A stretch of DNA of 48,896 bases from Pseudoalteromonas fuliginea. GTDB lineage: Bacteria; Pseudomonadota; Gammaproteobacteria; Enterobacterales; Alteromonadaceae. Of the stretch, positions 1-10,180 are shown piece by piece. The position numbers and the translations under genes were made by a program. The notes under the pieces are model-generated. The model saw only the letters and a program-made list of their open reading frames with translations, did no database searches and was not told the origin of the DNA. The stretch lies in contig NZ_JJNZ01000057.1 in assembly GCF_000690055.1 (NCBI RefSeq), positions 1 to 48,896 of the forward strand, in the 5' to 3' direction. Numbering within the stretch: position 1 is the first letter of the stretch; every line of letters starts with the position of its first letter.

Positions 1-3
1 ATT

Positions 4-122
4 TGCTTGGTGACAATAGCGTTTTGGACCCACCTGACTCCATGCCGAACTCAGTAGTGAAACGAAACAGCGCCGATGATAGTGTAGCATTTGCTATGTG
101 AAAGTAGGACATTACCAGGCTT
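4..122 (+). rRNA. rrf: 5S ribosomal RNA
   Basis: The 5S rRNA of the large ribosomal subunit and last gene of an rRNA operon whose 16S and 23S genes lie before the window. The conserved core CCACCTGACTCCATGCCGAA, the following AGTGAAACG block and the closing ACCAGGC match the gammaproteobacterial 5S pattern, and the 5' TGCTTGGT pairs with the 3' ACCAGGC to form helix I. Ends are placed by comparison with E. coli 5S and may be off by a base or two. A terminator follows directly. Confidence 0.93.
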
Positions 123-134
123 CAAATTGTAGAG

Positions 135-164
135 AGCCCGACTAGAAATAGTCGGGCTTTTTTT
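135..164 (+). terminator. rRNA operon terminator
   Basis: A 10-bp perfect stem (AGCCCGACTA / TAGTCGGGCT) with a GAAA loop is followed by a run of seven T. It lies 13 bases after the 5S gene and is a textbook intrinsic terminator. Confidence 0.93.
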
Positions 165-182
165 ACGTCTGCAGAAAAGTGA

Positions 183-267
183 AATGTGCACACTTAACAC
201 ACACTTAACACACACTCACACCACCTCCCATCACGTAAGTCGGGCGAGCGTAGCGACTCCCGACGCA
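183..267. repeat. CA-rich short tandem repeats and a GTCGGG hairpin
   Basis: Between the two terminators lies CA-rich sequence in which a 12-base unit (CACTTAACACAC) occurs about twice, then an inverted repeat with arms GTCGGG and CCCGAC around an AGCGTAGCGA-type loop (about 239-264). No coding frame is seen. It may be an operon spacer or a REP-like element; the sequence does not decide. Confidence 0.4.
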
Positions 268-271
268 CAAA

Positions 272-387
272 GATAGTGTAGCATTTGTTATGTGGCTCTC
301 CACCGCTGTGGGCACTACGACATCCTACTGCGTAGCGCACCGACCTCAAATTGTAGAAAGCCCGAATCTAACGATTCGGGCTTTTTT
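272..387 (+). pseudogene. Decayed 5S rRNA 3' end with second terminator
   Basis: Positions 272-294 repeat bases 78-100 of the 5S gene with a single C-to-T change. Positions 346-357 repeat the 5S-flanking TCAAATTGTAGA exactly. After these comes a second terminator (358-387; stem AAGCCCGAATC/GATTCGGGCTT, six T) and the same ACGTCTGCA trailer seen after the first. The part in between no longer resembles 5S. This is best read as a second 5S unit, tandem in origin, that lost its 5' half and was overwritten in the middle. Confidence 0.75.
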
Positions 388-566
388 ACGTCTGCAATAA
401 AGTTAAGGGTAGGTGAATAGCGTACTACGCACTTATTTATATTTAATCTTTTTTACTTTCTACAAAAGCCAATTACTTTCATTTCCTTAGATAACAAATT
501 TAATTTTGCTTTGTTACTGTCTTTGATTTAGGATCAAATCAGTTTAAAACCAAGAACTAATAGCCT
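388..566. other. Intergenic region upstream of the DUF2066 gene
   Basis: AT-rich and non-coding. Together with 123-387 it makes up the 444-base gap after 5S. The promoter of the DUF2066-hda genes should lie here, but I do not see hexamers good enough to name. Confidence 0.4.
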
Positions 567-1622
567 GTGTATAGATTATTAATTAGTGCCATATCCATTT
601 TATTTTGTTTTTCTGTAACGGCAGTTGAAGTAACTGATCTATATCAAGATATTTTAAAAGTGGATGACAAAACACGAGACACTCGATTAGCGGCGAGTCG
701 TAAAGCTTTGCTCAATGTCTTAGTGAAAGTAAGCGGTGATGAAACTGCGGATCAAAATAAATTAGCACAGCAACGCACTAAAGATATTTCTGATTATATG
801 CTTAAGTTTGAATATGACGAGAGAGCAAATGGACAATTGAAACTCGTTGTTAAATTTGAAGCTCGAAAGATCAACGCGCTAATCAAAGAATTAAACTTAC
901 CTTTATGGGGAGTGCAGCGCCCATTAGTTGCAATATGGTTAGGTATTGAAGACAACTGGCGCAGAGAATTAGTAACACAAGAAAGTTACCCGCAGCTAGA
1001 GCAGTTAATTTATGACAAGGCAGGACGCCGGGGGCTACCCGTTGTAGTGCCATTACTTGATTTACAAGATAGACGTTTAGTAGGTATCCCTGAAGTATGG
1101 GGTAACTTTTCAGAACCAGTAGAAGAGGCTTCTAAACGCTACAGTGCTGAGCGAAGTATTACGGCAAGAATGTATAAAGAAGCGGATAGCGAAAATTGGA
1201 TTTTAGATTGGCGTTTTACAAATGATGATTTATTTGATTCAAATAGATTAACGGGTGATAAGCAGCAAATAGTGAGCCAGATGATTGACACCTTAGCACA
1301 AGGTCTTGCAAGCGAGTACGCTATTGATCCAAATGCTTATTATGAACAAGCTACTGCTATGCTTACGCTAAAGGGCACGCAAAGTTTTATTGATGTTGAA
1401 TTAGCAAAACGAAGGTTATTGAGTTTAAGCGTTGTTACTCAAGTTAAAATTGTGCGTAAAACACCGGAGTTTGTAGAGTTTAAGCTAAACCATACTGGTA
1501 ACCTAAGCGATCTTAAAAAAGGATTAGGGTTAGACTCCTCATTTAAAGATTATGAGGATCCACGCGCTTTTTATCATGTTGTTGATAAAAATAGCTTAGA
1601 GTATCAATGGATAACGCCATAA
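567..1622 (+). CDS. DUF2066 family exported protein
   Basis: A 351-residue protein of the DUF2066 family, conserved in gammaproteobacteria immediately upstream of hda; its molecular function is not known to me. It begins with a GTG codon and a hydrophobic signal peptide (about residues 1-19, ending near SVTAVEV), so it is probably exported to the periplasm. The body is soluble with no further membrane segment. Its stop codon overlaps the likely hda start as TAATG, which points to co-transcription and translational coupling. Confidence 0.82.
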   Translation: MYRLLISAISILFCFSVTAVEVTDLYQDILKVDDKTRDTRLAASRKALLNVLVKVSGDETADQNKLAQQRTKDISDYMLKFEYDERANGQLKLVVKFEARKINALIKELNLPLWGVQRPLVAIWLGIEDNWRRELVTQESYPQLEQLIYDKAGRRGLPVVVPLLDLQDRRLVGIPEVWGNFSEPVEEASKRYSAERSITARMYKEADSENWILDWRFTNDDLFDSNRLTGDKQQIVSQMIDTLAQGLASEYAIDPNAYYEQATAMLTLKGTQSFIDVELAKRRLLSLSVVTQVKIVRKTPEFVEFKLNHTGNLSDLKKGLGLDSSFKDYEDPRAFYHVVDKNSLEYQWITP

Positions 1623-2332
1623 TGCTAACTTCTGAGCCGATGCAAATGGCATTACCGGTTACTTTACCGGATGACGAAACATTTGCATCGTACTTTGGTG
1701 GAGAAGATTCGTTAGAAGTTAATCATTTGAAAGATAGTTTTTCGAAGTTAGCAAAAACGTTTCAGTATACCTATTTATGTGGATTAGGTGACTCGGGTAA
1801 GTCTCACCTTTTGTATGCGACCTGCATTAAAGCTCAAGAGCGTGGCCTGTCTAATATGCTACTGTCTATGCGCGAAGTGATTGATTTTGGACCTATGGTA
1901 CTAGACGGTTTAGAAGCGCTTGATGTTTTATGTATTGATGACGTGCATTTAGTCGCAGGGAATGATGCATGGGAAAAAGCACTATTTAACTTTTTTAACC
2001 GGTTTAACGAACCCGGTAAAATGTTAGTAGTAACTGCCGATTTACTTCCTAGCATGCTTAATATTACGTTGCCAGATTTAGAGTCTCGCTTAACGTGGGG
2101 AACAACCTTTCAAATTCGCTCTATGAGTGATGACGATAAAGCACAAGCACTTGTTAAGCGCGCCCATATGCGCGGCCTTGAATTAAGTGATGAATGTGCA
2201 CGTTTTTTATTAACGCGTTTAAGCCGTGATATGCGTGCTTTGCTCGATGTACTCGACAAATTAGATCATGCGTCAATGGCTGCACAGAGAAAATTAACAA
2301 TTCCTTTTATAAAATCAACGTTAAAGCTGTAG
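1622..2332 (+). CDS. hda: DnaA regulatory inactivator Hda
   Basis: AAA+ protein homologous to DnaA that, bound to the DNA-loaded beta clamp, stimulates ATP hydrolysis by DnaA and so limits re-initiation of replication. Near the N-terminus QMALPV matches the clamp-binding motif (QLSLPL in E. coli), followed by LPDDETFASYF as in E. coli Hda. A P-loop GLGDSGKS and a Walker B-like VLCIDDVH are visible. I prefer the ATG overlapping the previous stop (TAATG); an in-frame ATG at 1607 would add five residues. The length, about 236 residues, is normal. Confidence 0.9.
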   Translation: MLTSEPMQMALPVTLPDDETFASYFGGEDSLEVNHLKDSFSKLAKTFQYTYLCGLGDSGKSHLLYATCIKAQERGLSNMLLSMREVIDFGPMVLDGLEALDVLCIDDVHLVAGNDAWEKALFNFFNRFNEPGKMLVVTADLLPSMLNITLPDLESRLTWGTTFQIRSMSDDDKAQALVKRAHMRGLELSDECARFLLTRLSRDMRALLDVLDKLDHASMAAQRKLTIPFIKSTLKL

Positions 2333-2334
2333 TA

Positions 2335-2351
2335 GGTCTAGAATCTAGACC
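2335..2351. repeat. 17-base palindrome before pheS
   Basis: GGTCTAG-AAT-CTAGACC is a perfect 7-bp inverted repeat with a 3-base loop, starting two bases after the hda stop. No T run follows, so it is not a standard terminator. It could be an operator or a processing/attenuation hairpin before pheST. Confidence 0.45.
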
Positions 2352-2401
2352 CTGCTTTCAGTTATCATAAGCTATTACTTAACAGCAATCACCTTCTGTG
2401 A

Positions 2402-3397
<996 letters not shown>

Positions 3398-3412
3398 GAG
3401 TGAAATAATAAA

Positions 3413-5800
3413 ATGAAATTTAGTGAAAAGTGGTTAAGAGAGTGGGTAAATCCTGCTATTGATACGCAAGCTCTTTCGGAACAGCTTTCAATGGCTGGTC
3501 TAGAAGTTGATGGCGTTGAGCCTGCTGCGGCCAAATTTAATGGCGTAGTTGTGGGTGAAGTTGTTGAATGTGGGCAACACCCTGATGCAGATAAACTACG
3601 TGTTACCAAAATTAACGTAGGTGGCGATGAGCTACTTGATATCGTATGTGGTGCAGCAAATTGTCGTTTAGGTATTAAAGTTGCTGTTGCAACTGTGGGC
3701 GCTGTACTTCCTGGTGACTTTAAAATTAAAAAAGCTAAACTACGCGGTCAACCTTCAAACGGAATGCTATGTGCTTTTGTTGAGCTAGGTATTAGCGAAG
3801 AAGGCGACGGCATTATGGAATTGCCAAGCGATGCACCAGTAGGGACTGATTTACGTGACTACCTAGGTCTTGATGACAACATTATAGATGTTGATTTAAC
3901 GCCAAACCGTGGTGACTGCTTAGGTATAAAAGGTCTAGCACGTGAAGTAGGTGTTTTAAACAGCATTGACGTAAGTGTATTAGATATTCCTGCGGTTACG
4001 CCAACAATTGATGACAAAGTATCAATTGAGCTAGTTAACGAAGATGCATGTCCTCGTTACCTTGGCCGTGTGATCAAAGGCATTAACCTTGATGCAGAAA
4101 CACCACTTTGGATGGTTGAAAAGCTACGTCGTAGTGGTGTACGTTCAATTGATCCAGTAGTTGATGTGACTAACTATGTATTACTTGAGCTTGGTCATCC
4201 AATGCACGCGTTTGATTTAAATGCGATTGAAGGTGGTATTAAAGTTCGTAGTGCAAATGCAGGTGAAGAACTTGTTTTATTAGATGGTAATACCGCTAAA
4301 TTAAACGACACAACACTTGTGATAGCCGATCATAACAAAGCACTTGCAATTGCGGGTGTTTTTGGTGGTGAGCAATCAGGCGTTACAGATAAAACATCTG
4401 ATATTTTACTCGAAAGTGCATTTTTTAATCCTGTTGCAATTGCAGGCCAAGCACGTAGCTACGGTTTGCACACTGATGCTTCACACCGTTATGAACGCGG
4501 TGTTGATTTTGCTCTGCAACACGATGCAATGGAACGTGCGACAGCACTTCTTCTTGAAATAGTAGGCGGTCAAGCAGGTCCTGTTGTCGAAGCTGTCGCA
4601 GCTGACAAACTACCAAAAGTGACTGAAGTACGTCTTCGTCGTGCACGTTTAGACCGTGTTATTGGCCATCATATTGAAGATGCTAAAGTAACCGATATTC
4701 TTACGCGTTTAGGACTTGATGTAAAAGTAGAAAATGATAGCTGGAGTGCTGATGTACCAAGCTACCGTTTTGATATTCGCATTGAAGAAGACTTAATTGA
4801 AGAAGTAGCACGTGTTTACGGTTACAACAGCATTCCTAATGTTGCGCCTACAGCAAAACTTAAAATGACGACACATAACGAAGCAACGATTGCGCTTAGC
4901 AAGTTCCGCAATACGTTAGTGACTCGTGGTTACCAAGAAGCAATTACATACAGTTTTGTAGACCCTAAGGCACAAGCTATTTTGCATCCAAAATGTAAAG
5001 CAATGGTATTACCGCACCCTATTTCAATTGAAATGTCGGCAATGCGCGTAAGTTTAATGCCGGGTTTATTAGCGTCTGTAGCGTATAACCAAAATCGCCA
5101 ACAACCTCGTATTCGTTTATTCGAACATGGTCTTAAATTTATAAGCGACGAAAGTGCAGAAAACGGTGTTTACCAAGTACCGGTTATTGGTGGTGTTATT
5201 ACTGGTCTTGTAAATGGTGAACATTGGGTTGAAGAGAAACGTAATGTTGATTTTTATGACCTAAAAGGTGATGTTGAAGCCTTACTTGCAATTACCAATG
5301 ACGTTACTCGTTTTGAAATTAAAGCAGAGCAGTCAGATGGGCTTCACCCTGGTCAATCAGCAGTAATATATGTTGATGGTAAAAAGGTTGGCTTTTTTGG
5401 CGCTTTACATCCACAAGCTCAAAAGTTGTTAGATATCAACAACGCAACTTTTGTTTTTGAAATTGAAATGTCAGCAATAGAAAAAAGAAATTTACCGCAA
5501 GCAGAAGGGGTGTCTAAATTCCCTTCAAATCGCCGCGACATCGCGATTTTAGTGGCAGACAGCGTTAAATCGGGTGACATTTTAAGCGTGATCGAAAAAG
5601 TTGGCGGAAATCAATTGGTTGACCTAAACTTATTCGATGTGTATAAGGGCAAAGGTATTGAGCCAAATTATAAGAGTTTGGCGATTGCTCTAACACTGCA
5701 AGCGGTTGATAGAACACTCGAAGAGAAAGATATCAATCTAGTAGTTGATAACGTGGTGGCCGAATTGGCCGAACAGTTTAATGCATCGTTGAGGGACTAG
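3413..5800 (+). CDS. pheT: Phenylalanyl-tRNA synthetase beta subunit
   Basis: Beta subunit of phenylalanyl-tRNA synthetase, needed for tRNA binding and for editing misacylated Tyr-tRNA-Phe. The 795-residue protein (E. coli 795) shows, in order, an EMAP/OB-type tRNA-binding domain (about 40-150), the B3/B4 editing domain (about 210-390), a B5 domain (about 400-475), a catalytic-like core and the C-terminal FDX-ACB anticodon-binding domain (about 700-795, with [10 protein letters not shown]). It sits between pheS and ihfA; the stop is two bases before the ihfA start, the usual gammaproteobacterial operon order. Confidence 0.98.
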   Translation: MKFSEKWLREWVNPAIDTQALSEQLSMAGLEVDGVEPAAAKFNGVVVGEVVECGQHPDADKLRVTKINVGGDELLDIVCGAANCRLGIKVAVATVGAVLPGDFKIKKAKLRGQPSNGMLCAFVELGISEEGDGIMELPSDAPVGTDLRDYLGLDDNIIDVDLTPNRGDCLGIKGLAREVGVLNSIDVSVLDIPAVTPTIDDKVSIELVNEDACPRYLGRVIKGINLDAETPLWMVEKLRRSGVRSIDPVVDVTNYVLLELGHPMHAFDLNAIEGGIKVRSANAGEELVLLDGNTAKLNDTTLVIADHNKALAIAGVFGGEQSGVTDKTSDILLESAFFNPVAIAGQARSYGLHTDASHRYERGVDFALQHDAMERATALLLEIVGGQAGPVVEAVAADKLPKVTEVRLRRARLDRVIGHHIEDAKVTDILTRLGLDVKVENDSWSADVPSYRFDIRIEEDLIEEVARVYGYNSIPNVAPTAKLKMTTHNEATIALSKFRNTLVTRGYQEAITYSFVDPKAQAILHPKCKAMVLPHPISIEMSAMRVSLMPGLLASVAYNQNRQQPRIRLFEHGLKFISDESAENGVYQVPVIGGVITGLVNGEHWVEEKRNVDFYDLKGDVEALLAITNDVTRFEIKAEQSDGLHPGQSAVIYVDGKKVGFFGALHPQAQKLLDINNATFVFEIEMSAIEKRNLPQAEGVSKFPSNRRDIAILVADSVKSGDILSVIEKVGGNQLVDLNLFDVYKGKGIEPNYKSLAIALTLQAVDRTLEEKDINLVVDNVVAELAEQFNASLRD

Positions 5801-5802
5801 AT

Positions 5803-6102
5803 ATGGCGCTTACTAAAGCCGACATAGCTGAACACCTATTTGAAAAGCTCGGGATCAATAAAAAAGATGCCAAAGATTTAGTTGAAGCGTTTTTTGAAGA
5901 AATCCGCTCAGCGCTAGAAAAAGGCGAGCAGGTTAAGCTCTCTGGATTTGGTAACTTTGATCTTCGAGACAAAAAAGAAAGACCAGGCCGCAACCCGAAA
6001 ACAGGCGAAGATATTCCTATTTCGGCGCGTCGTGTGGTGACCTTTCGACCAGGTCAAAAGCTTAAAACCCGCGTAGAAGTGGGCACAAGTAAAGCAAAAT
6101 AA
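5803..6102 (+). CDS. ihfA: Integration host factor alpha subunit
   Basis: Alpha subunit of IHF, the sequence-specific DNA-bending nucleoid protein that works in recombination, replication and sigma-54-dependent transcription. At 99 residues it has the normal family length, and the beta-arm sequence [14 protein letters not shown], which inserts into the DNA minor groove, is intact. The start lies two bases after the pheT stop with a GAGGGAC purine stretch inside the end of pheT as likely ribosome binding site. A terminator follows at once, closing the pheS-pheT-ihfA unit. Confidence 0.98.
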   Translation: MALTKADIAEHLFEKLGINKKDAKDLVEAFFEEIRSALEKGEQVKLSGFGNFDLRDKKERPGRNPKTGEDIPISARRVVTFRPGQKLKTRVEVGTSKAK

Positions 6103-6105
6103 AAA

Positions 6106-6128
6106 AAGGCAGCGTAAGCTGCCTTTTT
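6106..6128 (+). terminator. Terminator of pheST-ihfA
   Basis: Stem AAGGCAGC/GCTGCCTT with loop GTAA and a T-rich tail begins four bases after the ihfA stop. The preceding A tract gives it possible activity in both directions. Confidence 0.9.
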
Positions 6129-6137
6129 ATTTTACAT

Positions 6138-6168
6138 AAATAAGCTAACTAAAAAGTTAGCTTATTTT
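6138..6168 (-). terminator. Terminator of the DUF2989-like lipoprotein gene
   Basis: A 13-bp perfect stem (AAATAAGCTAACT / AGTTAGCTTATTT) with an AAAA loop, placed 13 bases beyond the stop of the minus-strand gene. U-rich ends on both strands suggest it works from either side; together with the preceding hairpin it separates the convergent genes. Confidence 0.8.
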
Positions 6169-6180
6169 TATACTAATAAA

Positions 6181-6981
6181 TTAAAACTCTCTAGGTGATA
6201 CAAACTCACCGTTTTGTATTTGCAAATATGTTTGCTCTGCAAGTATATCTAAGCTGTCTAAGCTTTTACCGCTACTAATTAGTTGATGTTCTATTGGCAG
6301 CAGTTCAATATTTTCAATACCGAACATTTGGCCCACTTTAGAAAATATATATGCATGCTTAAATTTATCATGTTTATAAAACAGGCTAATTAATGAGGTA
6401 AGGACTTCGGGGTTAGGTACGGTGTCTTTTTTATTTAACTCTAATGTTTTGTAGAGTAAATCAATGGTTTTTTCATCATCGAATTTAATGTAATACGACG
6501 CTAAGAAAAATTGCATTTCAGCACTTTGTGTCACACTCGTTTCGTTTTCTAGCGAAAGAAGTTTAGTTAGTGCACTTTGATTATTATTGCGCGACCAATG
6601 GTAATAAAGTAAACCTGGGTGGTTAGTATTTTTAGTATCTTGATATAAGCGTGTTATTTCTTTAATACTAGTTAGTTGCCCATCAATACGAGAGGTTGTT
6701 TTTTCTTTGAGTTTTACGTGCTCGATTTTTGCAGCCAATGTTATGCATTGATTGTAATCTTCAAATCCTTTAAGTAATTGGTATTTATTTTCATCTGTCG
6801 GGTCTTTATATTCTGTGTAGCGTTTTATAATAACCTCTGCGCGAGGCTCCTTACAGTGGCTATCTTTATTTAGATCGGCACAAAACCCTGGTGTTTCTTT
6901 GCATACCTTTGAGAGTGTCAACTGATCTCCACACCCAGTTAGGGCTACCAACCCTAGTAAAACACTTGCTTTTAGAAACAT
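6181..6981 (-). CDS. DUF2989-like lipoprotein
   Basis: A 266-residue lipoprotein with signal peptide and lipobox LTGC (cysteine at residue 17), so it should be lipidated and held at a membrane. The mature start has a cluster of cysteines (VCKETPGFCADLNKDSHC) that I associate with the DUF2989 family; no function is established that I know of. The C-terminal half is helical and repeat-like, reminiscent of TPR folds. It converges on ihfA and is divergent from the GAPDH gene. Family assignment is by recollection. Confidence 0.75.
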   Translation of the reverse strand: MFLKASVLLGLVALTGCGDQLTLSKVCKETPGFCADLNKDSHCKEPRAEVIIKRYTEYKDPTDENKYQLLKGFEDYNQCITLAAKIEHVKLKEKTTSRIDGQLTSIKEITRLYQDTKNTNHPGLLYYHWSRNNNQSALTKLLSLENETSVTQSAEMQFFLASYYIKFDDEKTIDLLYKTLELNKKDTVPNPEVLTSLISLFYKHDKFKHAYIFSKVGQMFGIENIELLPIEHQLISSGKSLDSLDILAEQTYLQIQNGEFVSPREF

Positions 6982-7077
6982 CCCTTAACCCCAAATGAAT
7001 ATATACCCTCCTATTCTAGCTCAATCATTTAACTCCTAACAGTAGAGAATAACGTCAGATTAAATTAGAATGGCAGT

Positions 7078-7089
7078 GCCCATTTGGGC
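7078..7089. promoter_or_regulatory. Small palindrome upstream of the GAPDH gene
   Basis: GCCCA-TT-TGGGC lies 35 bases before the GAPDH start, in the divergent intergenic region. It could be an operator half-site pair; nothing else supports this. Confidence 0.25.
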
Positions 7090-7123
7090 TATCCGTTCAA
7101 AATGTTTAACTTAGGTAAATAAA

Positions 7124-8566
7124 ATGACCTCATCTCACGAGTTAGAATACACAAATAGTTGGCAAGAGCGCCAAGATTATGCAGAAAGTATGCAACCAAT
7201 CATTGGTAAGCTTTACCGTAATCGTGGTATTGAAATTGCGGTATATGGCCGTCCTCTCGTAAATGCCAGTACTATCGATATTATCAAATCTCACAAAACC
7301 GTTGCTCAGTTTGAAGGCACTAAATTACGTTTGCGCGAAAGCTTCCCATTTTTAGAAGCTATCAGCAAAATGGAATTAAACTCTGCACGTATTGATATTG
7401 GTAAGCTTGCATATAGTTATTTATTCACTGAAGCCGCAAATGGTCGTTCAGTCGAAGAGTTTGTTAAAGACGAACTTGCAGAAATAGCTGATTTACCAGC
7501 GAAAGAACCACGCGATGTTGTGTTGTATGGTTTTGGTCGTATTGGTCGTTTACTCGCGCGTTTATTAATTGAAAAATCAGGTCCATATTCAGATTTACGT
7601 TTGCGCGCTATTGTTGTGCGTGGTGGTAAAGATGGTGATCTTGAAAAACGTGCAAGCTTATTGCGTCGCGATTCAATTCACGGTCCATTCAATGGCTCAA
7701 TCACGATTGATAAAGAACGTAATGCAATTAAAGCTAACGGTAGCTACATTCAAGTTATTTACGCTAACTCTCCTAGCGAAATTGATTACACCCAATACGG
7801 TATCGACAATGCATTAATCGTTGATAACACCGGTATTTGGAAAGACGAAGCGGGCCTTGGCCAACACCTAGAGTGTCAGGGCGCTGCAAAAGTATTATTA
7901 ACAGCACCAGCAAAAGGTAATATCAAAAACATCGTATATGGTGTGAATAACAAAGATATTTTACCTGAAGATAAAATTGTTTGTGCAGCAAGCTGTACAA
8001 CCAATGCAATTACACCAACGCTTAAAGCATTAAACGATAAGTTTGGTATTAATAATGGCCATGTTGAAACTGTACACTCGTACACGAACGATCAAAACCT
8101 TATTGATAACTACCACAAAGCAGAGCGCCGAGGCCGCGCCGCAGCACTTAACATGGTAATTACTGAAACGGGAGCTGCAAAAGCGGTTTCAAAAGCATTA
8201 CCAGAGCTTGAAGGTAAGTTAACAGGTAATGCTATCCGCGTACCTACGCCTAACGTATCGTTAGCTATTTTAAACCTTAATTTAGCAACAAGTACTTCTG
8301 TTGAAGAGCTAAACGCATTTTTACGCGATACAGCACTTCATTCAGACTTACGTGATCAAATTGATTACACTGCATCAACGGAAATTGTATCTACCGATTT
8401 AGTCGGTAGCCGTTACGCAGGTGTTGTTGATTCACAAGCAACAATTGTTGAAGATAACCGTATTGTTTTATATGTATGGTACGACAATGAGTTTGGTTAC
8501 AGCTGCCAAGTAGTACGTTGTATGCGCGATATGGCCGAAGTGTCATTCCCAAGCTTACCTCGTTAA
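7124..8566 (+). CDS. Glyceraldehyde-3-phosphate dehydrogenase, long form
   Basis: NAD(P)-dependent oxidoreductase converting glyceraldehyde 3-phosphate and phosphate to 1,3-bisphosphoglycerate. The Rossmann motif YGFGRIGR sits near residue 134 and the catalytic cysteine in SCTTNAITP near residue 290, followed by the HSYTND catalytic-histidine segment. At 480 residues it is about 140 longer than classical GapA (~330), and the excess is an N-terminal helical domain without membrane segments. Such long GAPDHs occur in marine gammaproteobacteria beside a normal gapA. It is monocistronic: a terminator follows, and the upstream neighbour is divergent. Confidence 0.93.
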   Translation: MTSSHELEYTNSWQERQDYAESMQPIIGKLYRNRGIEIAVYGRPLVNASTIDIIKSHKTVAQFEGTKLRLRESFPFLEAISKMELNSARIDIGKLAYSYLFTEAANGRSVEEFVKDELAEIADLPAKEPRDVVLYGFGRIGRLLARLLIEKSGPYSDLRLRAIVVRGGKDGDLEKRASLLRRDSIHGPFNGSITIDKERNAIKANGSYIQVIYANSPSEIDYTQYGIDNALIVDNTGIWKDEAGLGQHLECQGAAKVLLTAPAKGNIKNIVYGVNNKDILPEDKIVCAASCTTNAITPTLKALNDKFGINNGHVETVHSYTNDQNLIDNYHKAERRGRAAALNMVITETGAAKAVSKALPELEGKLTGNAIRVPTPNVSLAILNLNLATSTSVEELNAFLRDTALHSDLRDQIDYTASTEIVSTDLVGSRYAGVVDSQATIVEDNRIVLYVWYDNEFGYSCQVVRCMRDMAEVSFPSLPR

Positions 8567-8584
8567 TTTGTTTGCAGTGACGTA

Positions 8585-8610
8585 AAAGCCAGCATGTTGC
8601 TGGCTTTTTT
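8585..8610 (+). terminator. Terminator after the GAPDH gene
   Basis: Stem AAAGCCAGCA/TGCTGGCTTT with a 3-base loop and a six-T run, 18 bases after the GAPDH stop. Confidence 0.92.
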
Positions 8611-8783
8611 GGTCGTGTATTATTTTTAAAGCGTATGCCTTGTGATAGGCTTTAATTATTCAAATGTTAGCAATGCTCAGTTTTTATTAGTATTGCAATA
8701 TTTTACTACGTGTATTTAATACCAGTAGTGTTAGTTCTGCAGAGTAAAAAGCAGATAAACTTATTCAACCTAAAGGTTTTTCC

Positions 8784-9911
8784 ATGAAAATCAGCAGCAA
8801 TTTCGACAGTGGTAATATTAAAGTTATTGAAGCCACCGATCCTTTAAATATTCAATTAGAAATTAATAAAGATCATCAGTCTGAATTTTATCAGTGGTTT
8901 CACTTTCGTCTTGAAACAACACCTTACCAATTGCATAAGTTAAATATTAATGAGCTTGATAAATCAGCTTACCCCGATGGTTGGGAAGGGTATCAAGCCG
9001 TTGCATCATATGACCGCCAAACATGGTTTCGTGTACCATCAAGCTATGAAAATGGCACATTAAGCTTTGAAATTGAACCAGAGTGCGGCAGTGTGTATTT
9101 TGCTTACTTTGCACCATATAGTTACGACCGCCATTTAGATTTATTATCTTGGGCACAAAGCCAAGGCGCTTGCCAATTAATAACGCTTGGTGAAACACTC
9201 GATGGCCGTGATATGAGTGTGCTTAAAATTGGTGAACCAAGTGAAGACAAGAAAAACATCTGGATCACAGCACGCCAACATCCAGGTGAAACAATGGCGC
9301 AGTGGTATGTAGAAGGTCTATTGCACAAACTTCTTGATGACGAAGACCCACATGCAGCTGCGCTTCTATCAAAAGCAGTATTTTACGTTGTGCCAAATAT
9401 GAATCCAGACGGTAGCGCACGCGGACATCTTCGTACTAATGCTAAAGGCGTTAACTTAAACCGTGAATGGCAAACACCAAGCATGGAAAATAGCCCTGAG
9501 GTTTACCTAGTGCTAAATAAAATGCGCGAAGCTGGCTTAGATATGCACCTAGACATACACGGCGATGAAGCGATTCCGTATAACTTTGTGGCAGGCAGTG
9601 AAGGTATTCCAAGTTACGATGCACGCCTAAAAGGCCTTGAAGATAGCTTTAAAGCCGCGCTTTTAACGATTACTCCAGAGTTTCAAGATGAGCATGGCTA
9701 TCCAAAAGATGAGCCAGGCCAAGCTAACCTAACGGTAGGTTCAGCAGCAACCGCTGAAGAATTTAAAGCATTAACGTACACAATTGAAATGCCATTTAAA
9801 GATAATAACGATTTACCTGATCCAGACTATGGCTGGTCAGACCGTCGTTCGTATCAATTTGGTCAAGATACGTTAGCGGCAATTGTTAATGTTGTTGATA
9901 ATTTAAGATAA
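8784..9911 (+). CDS. M14-family zinc carboxypeptidase, cytosolic (CCP-like) type
   Basis: A 375-residue zinc metallocarboxypeptidase. Zinc ligands are visible in ARQHPGET (H and E of HxxE) and in DIHGDE, the second histidine; the catalytic glutamate fits TIEMPF near the C-terminus. The N-terminal ~125 residues form the beta-sandwich domain typical of the cytosolic carboxypeptidase branch of M14 (eukaryotic deglutamylases and bacterial relatives). There is no signal peptide, so it should act in the cytoplasm, probably trimming C-terminal residues from peptides; the substrate is unknown. It starts with ATG after AAAGG and is followed by a weak terminator. Confidence 0.9.
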   Translation: MKISSNFDSGNIKVIEATDPLNIQLEINKDHQSEFYQWFHFRLETTPYQLHKLNINELDKSAYPDGWEGYQAVASYDRQTWFRVPSSYENGTLSFEIEPECGSVYFAYFAPYSYDRHLDLLSWAQSQGACQLITLGETLDGRDMSVLKIGEPSEDKKNIWITARQHPGETMAQWYVEGLLHKLLDDEDPHAAALLSKAVFYVVPNMNPDGSARGHLRTNAKGVNLNREWQTPSMENSPEVYLVLNKMREAGLDMHLDIHGDEAIPYNFVAGSEGIPSYDARLKGLEDSFKAALLTITPEFQDEHGYPKDEPGQANLTVGSAATAEEFKALTYTIEMPFKDNNDLPDPDYGWSDRRSYQFGQDTLAAIVNVVDNLR

Positions 9912-9922
9912 AACATTTATTT

Positions 9923-9951
9923 GAAGGGTATCAATAGTTTTGATGCCTTTT
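9923..9951 (+). terminator. Probable terminator after the M14 carboxypeptidase gene
   Basis: AAGGGTATCAA pairs imperfectly with TTTGATGCCTT around a short loop, followed by a T-rich stretch. Confidence 0.6.
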
Positions 9952-10180
9952 TTGTTTTTAGTAAAACCCCTTTTACAAAAAATAATAATCATATAGCAAC
10001 TTCATTCCAAAACGTTTTTAACGTTTCTTCGCTGCGTATCATCACCGTATCGGTACAAATCAATCTACTTTCCTTTAAATACTGCAGATGTAGTGCCTTG
10101 CAATAGCTACGTAATTAGATATTTTGAAAATTAAGTGTTAACAAAGTTGGGTTACTTAAGTTAAGATTAATTAAATCATG

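Noticed and set aside
9921..10106. Short reading frame after the M14 carboxypeptidase gene
   Set aside because: It begins inside the terminator hairpin, has no ribosome binding site, and its composition is that of translated AT-rich spacer.
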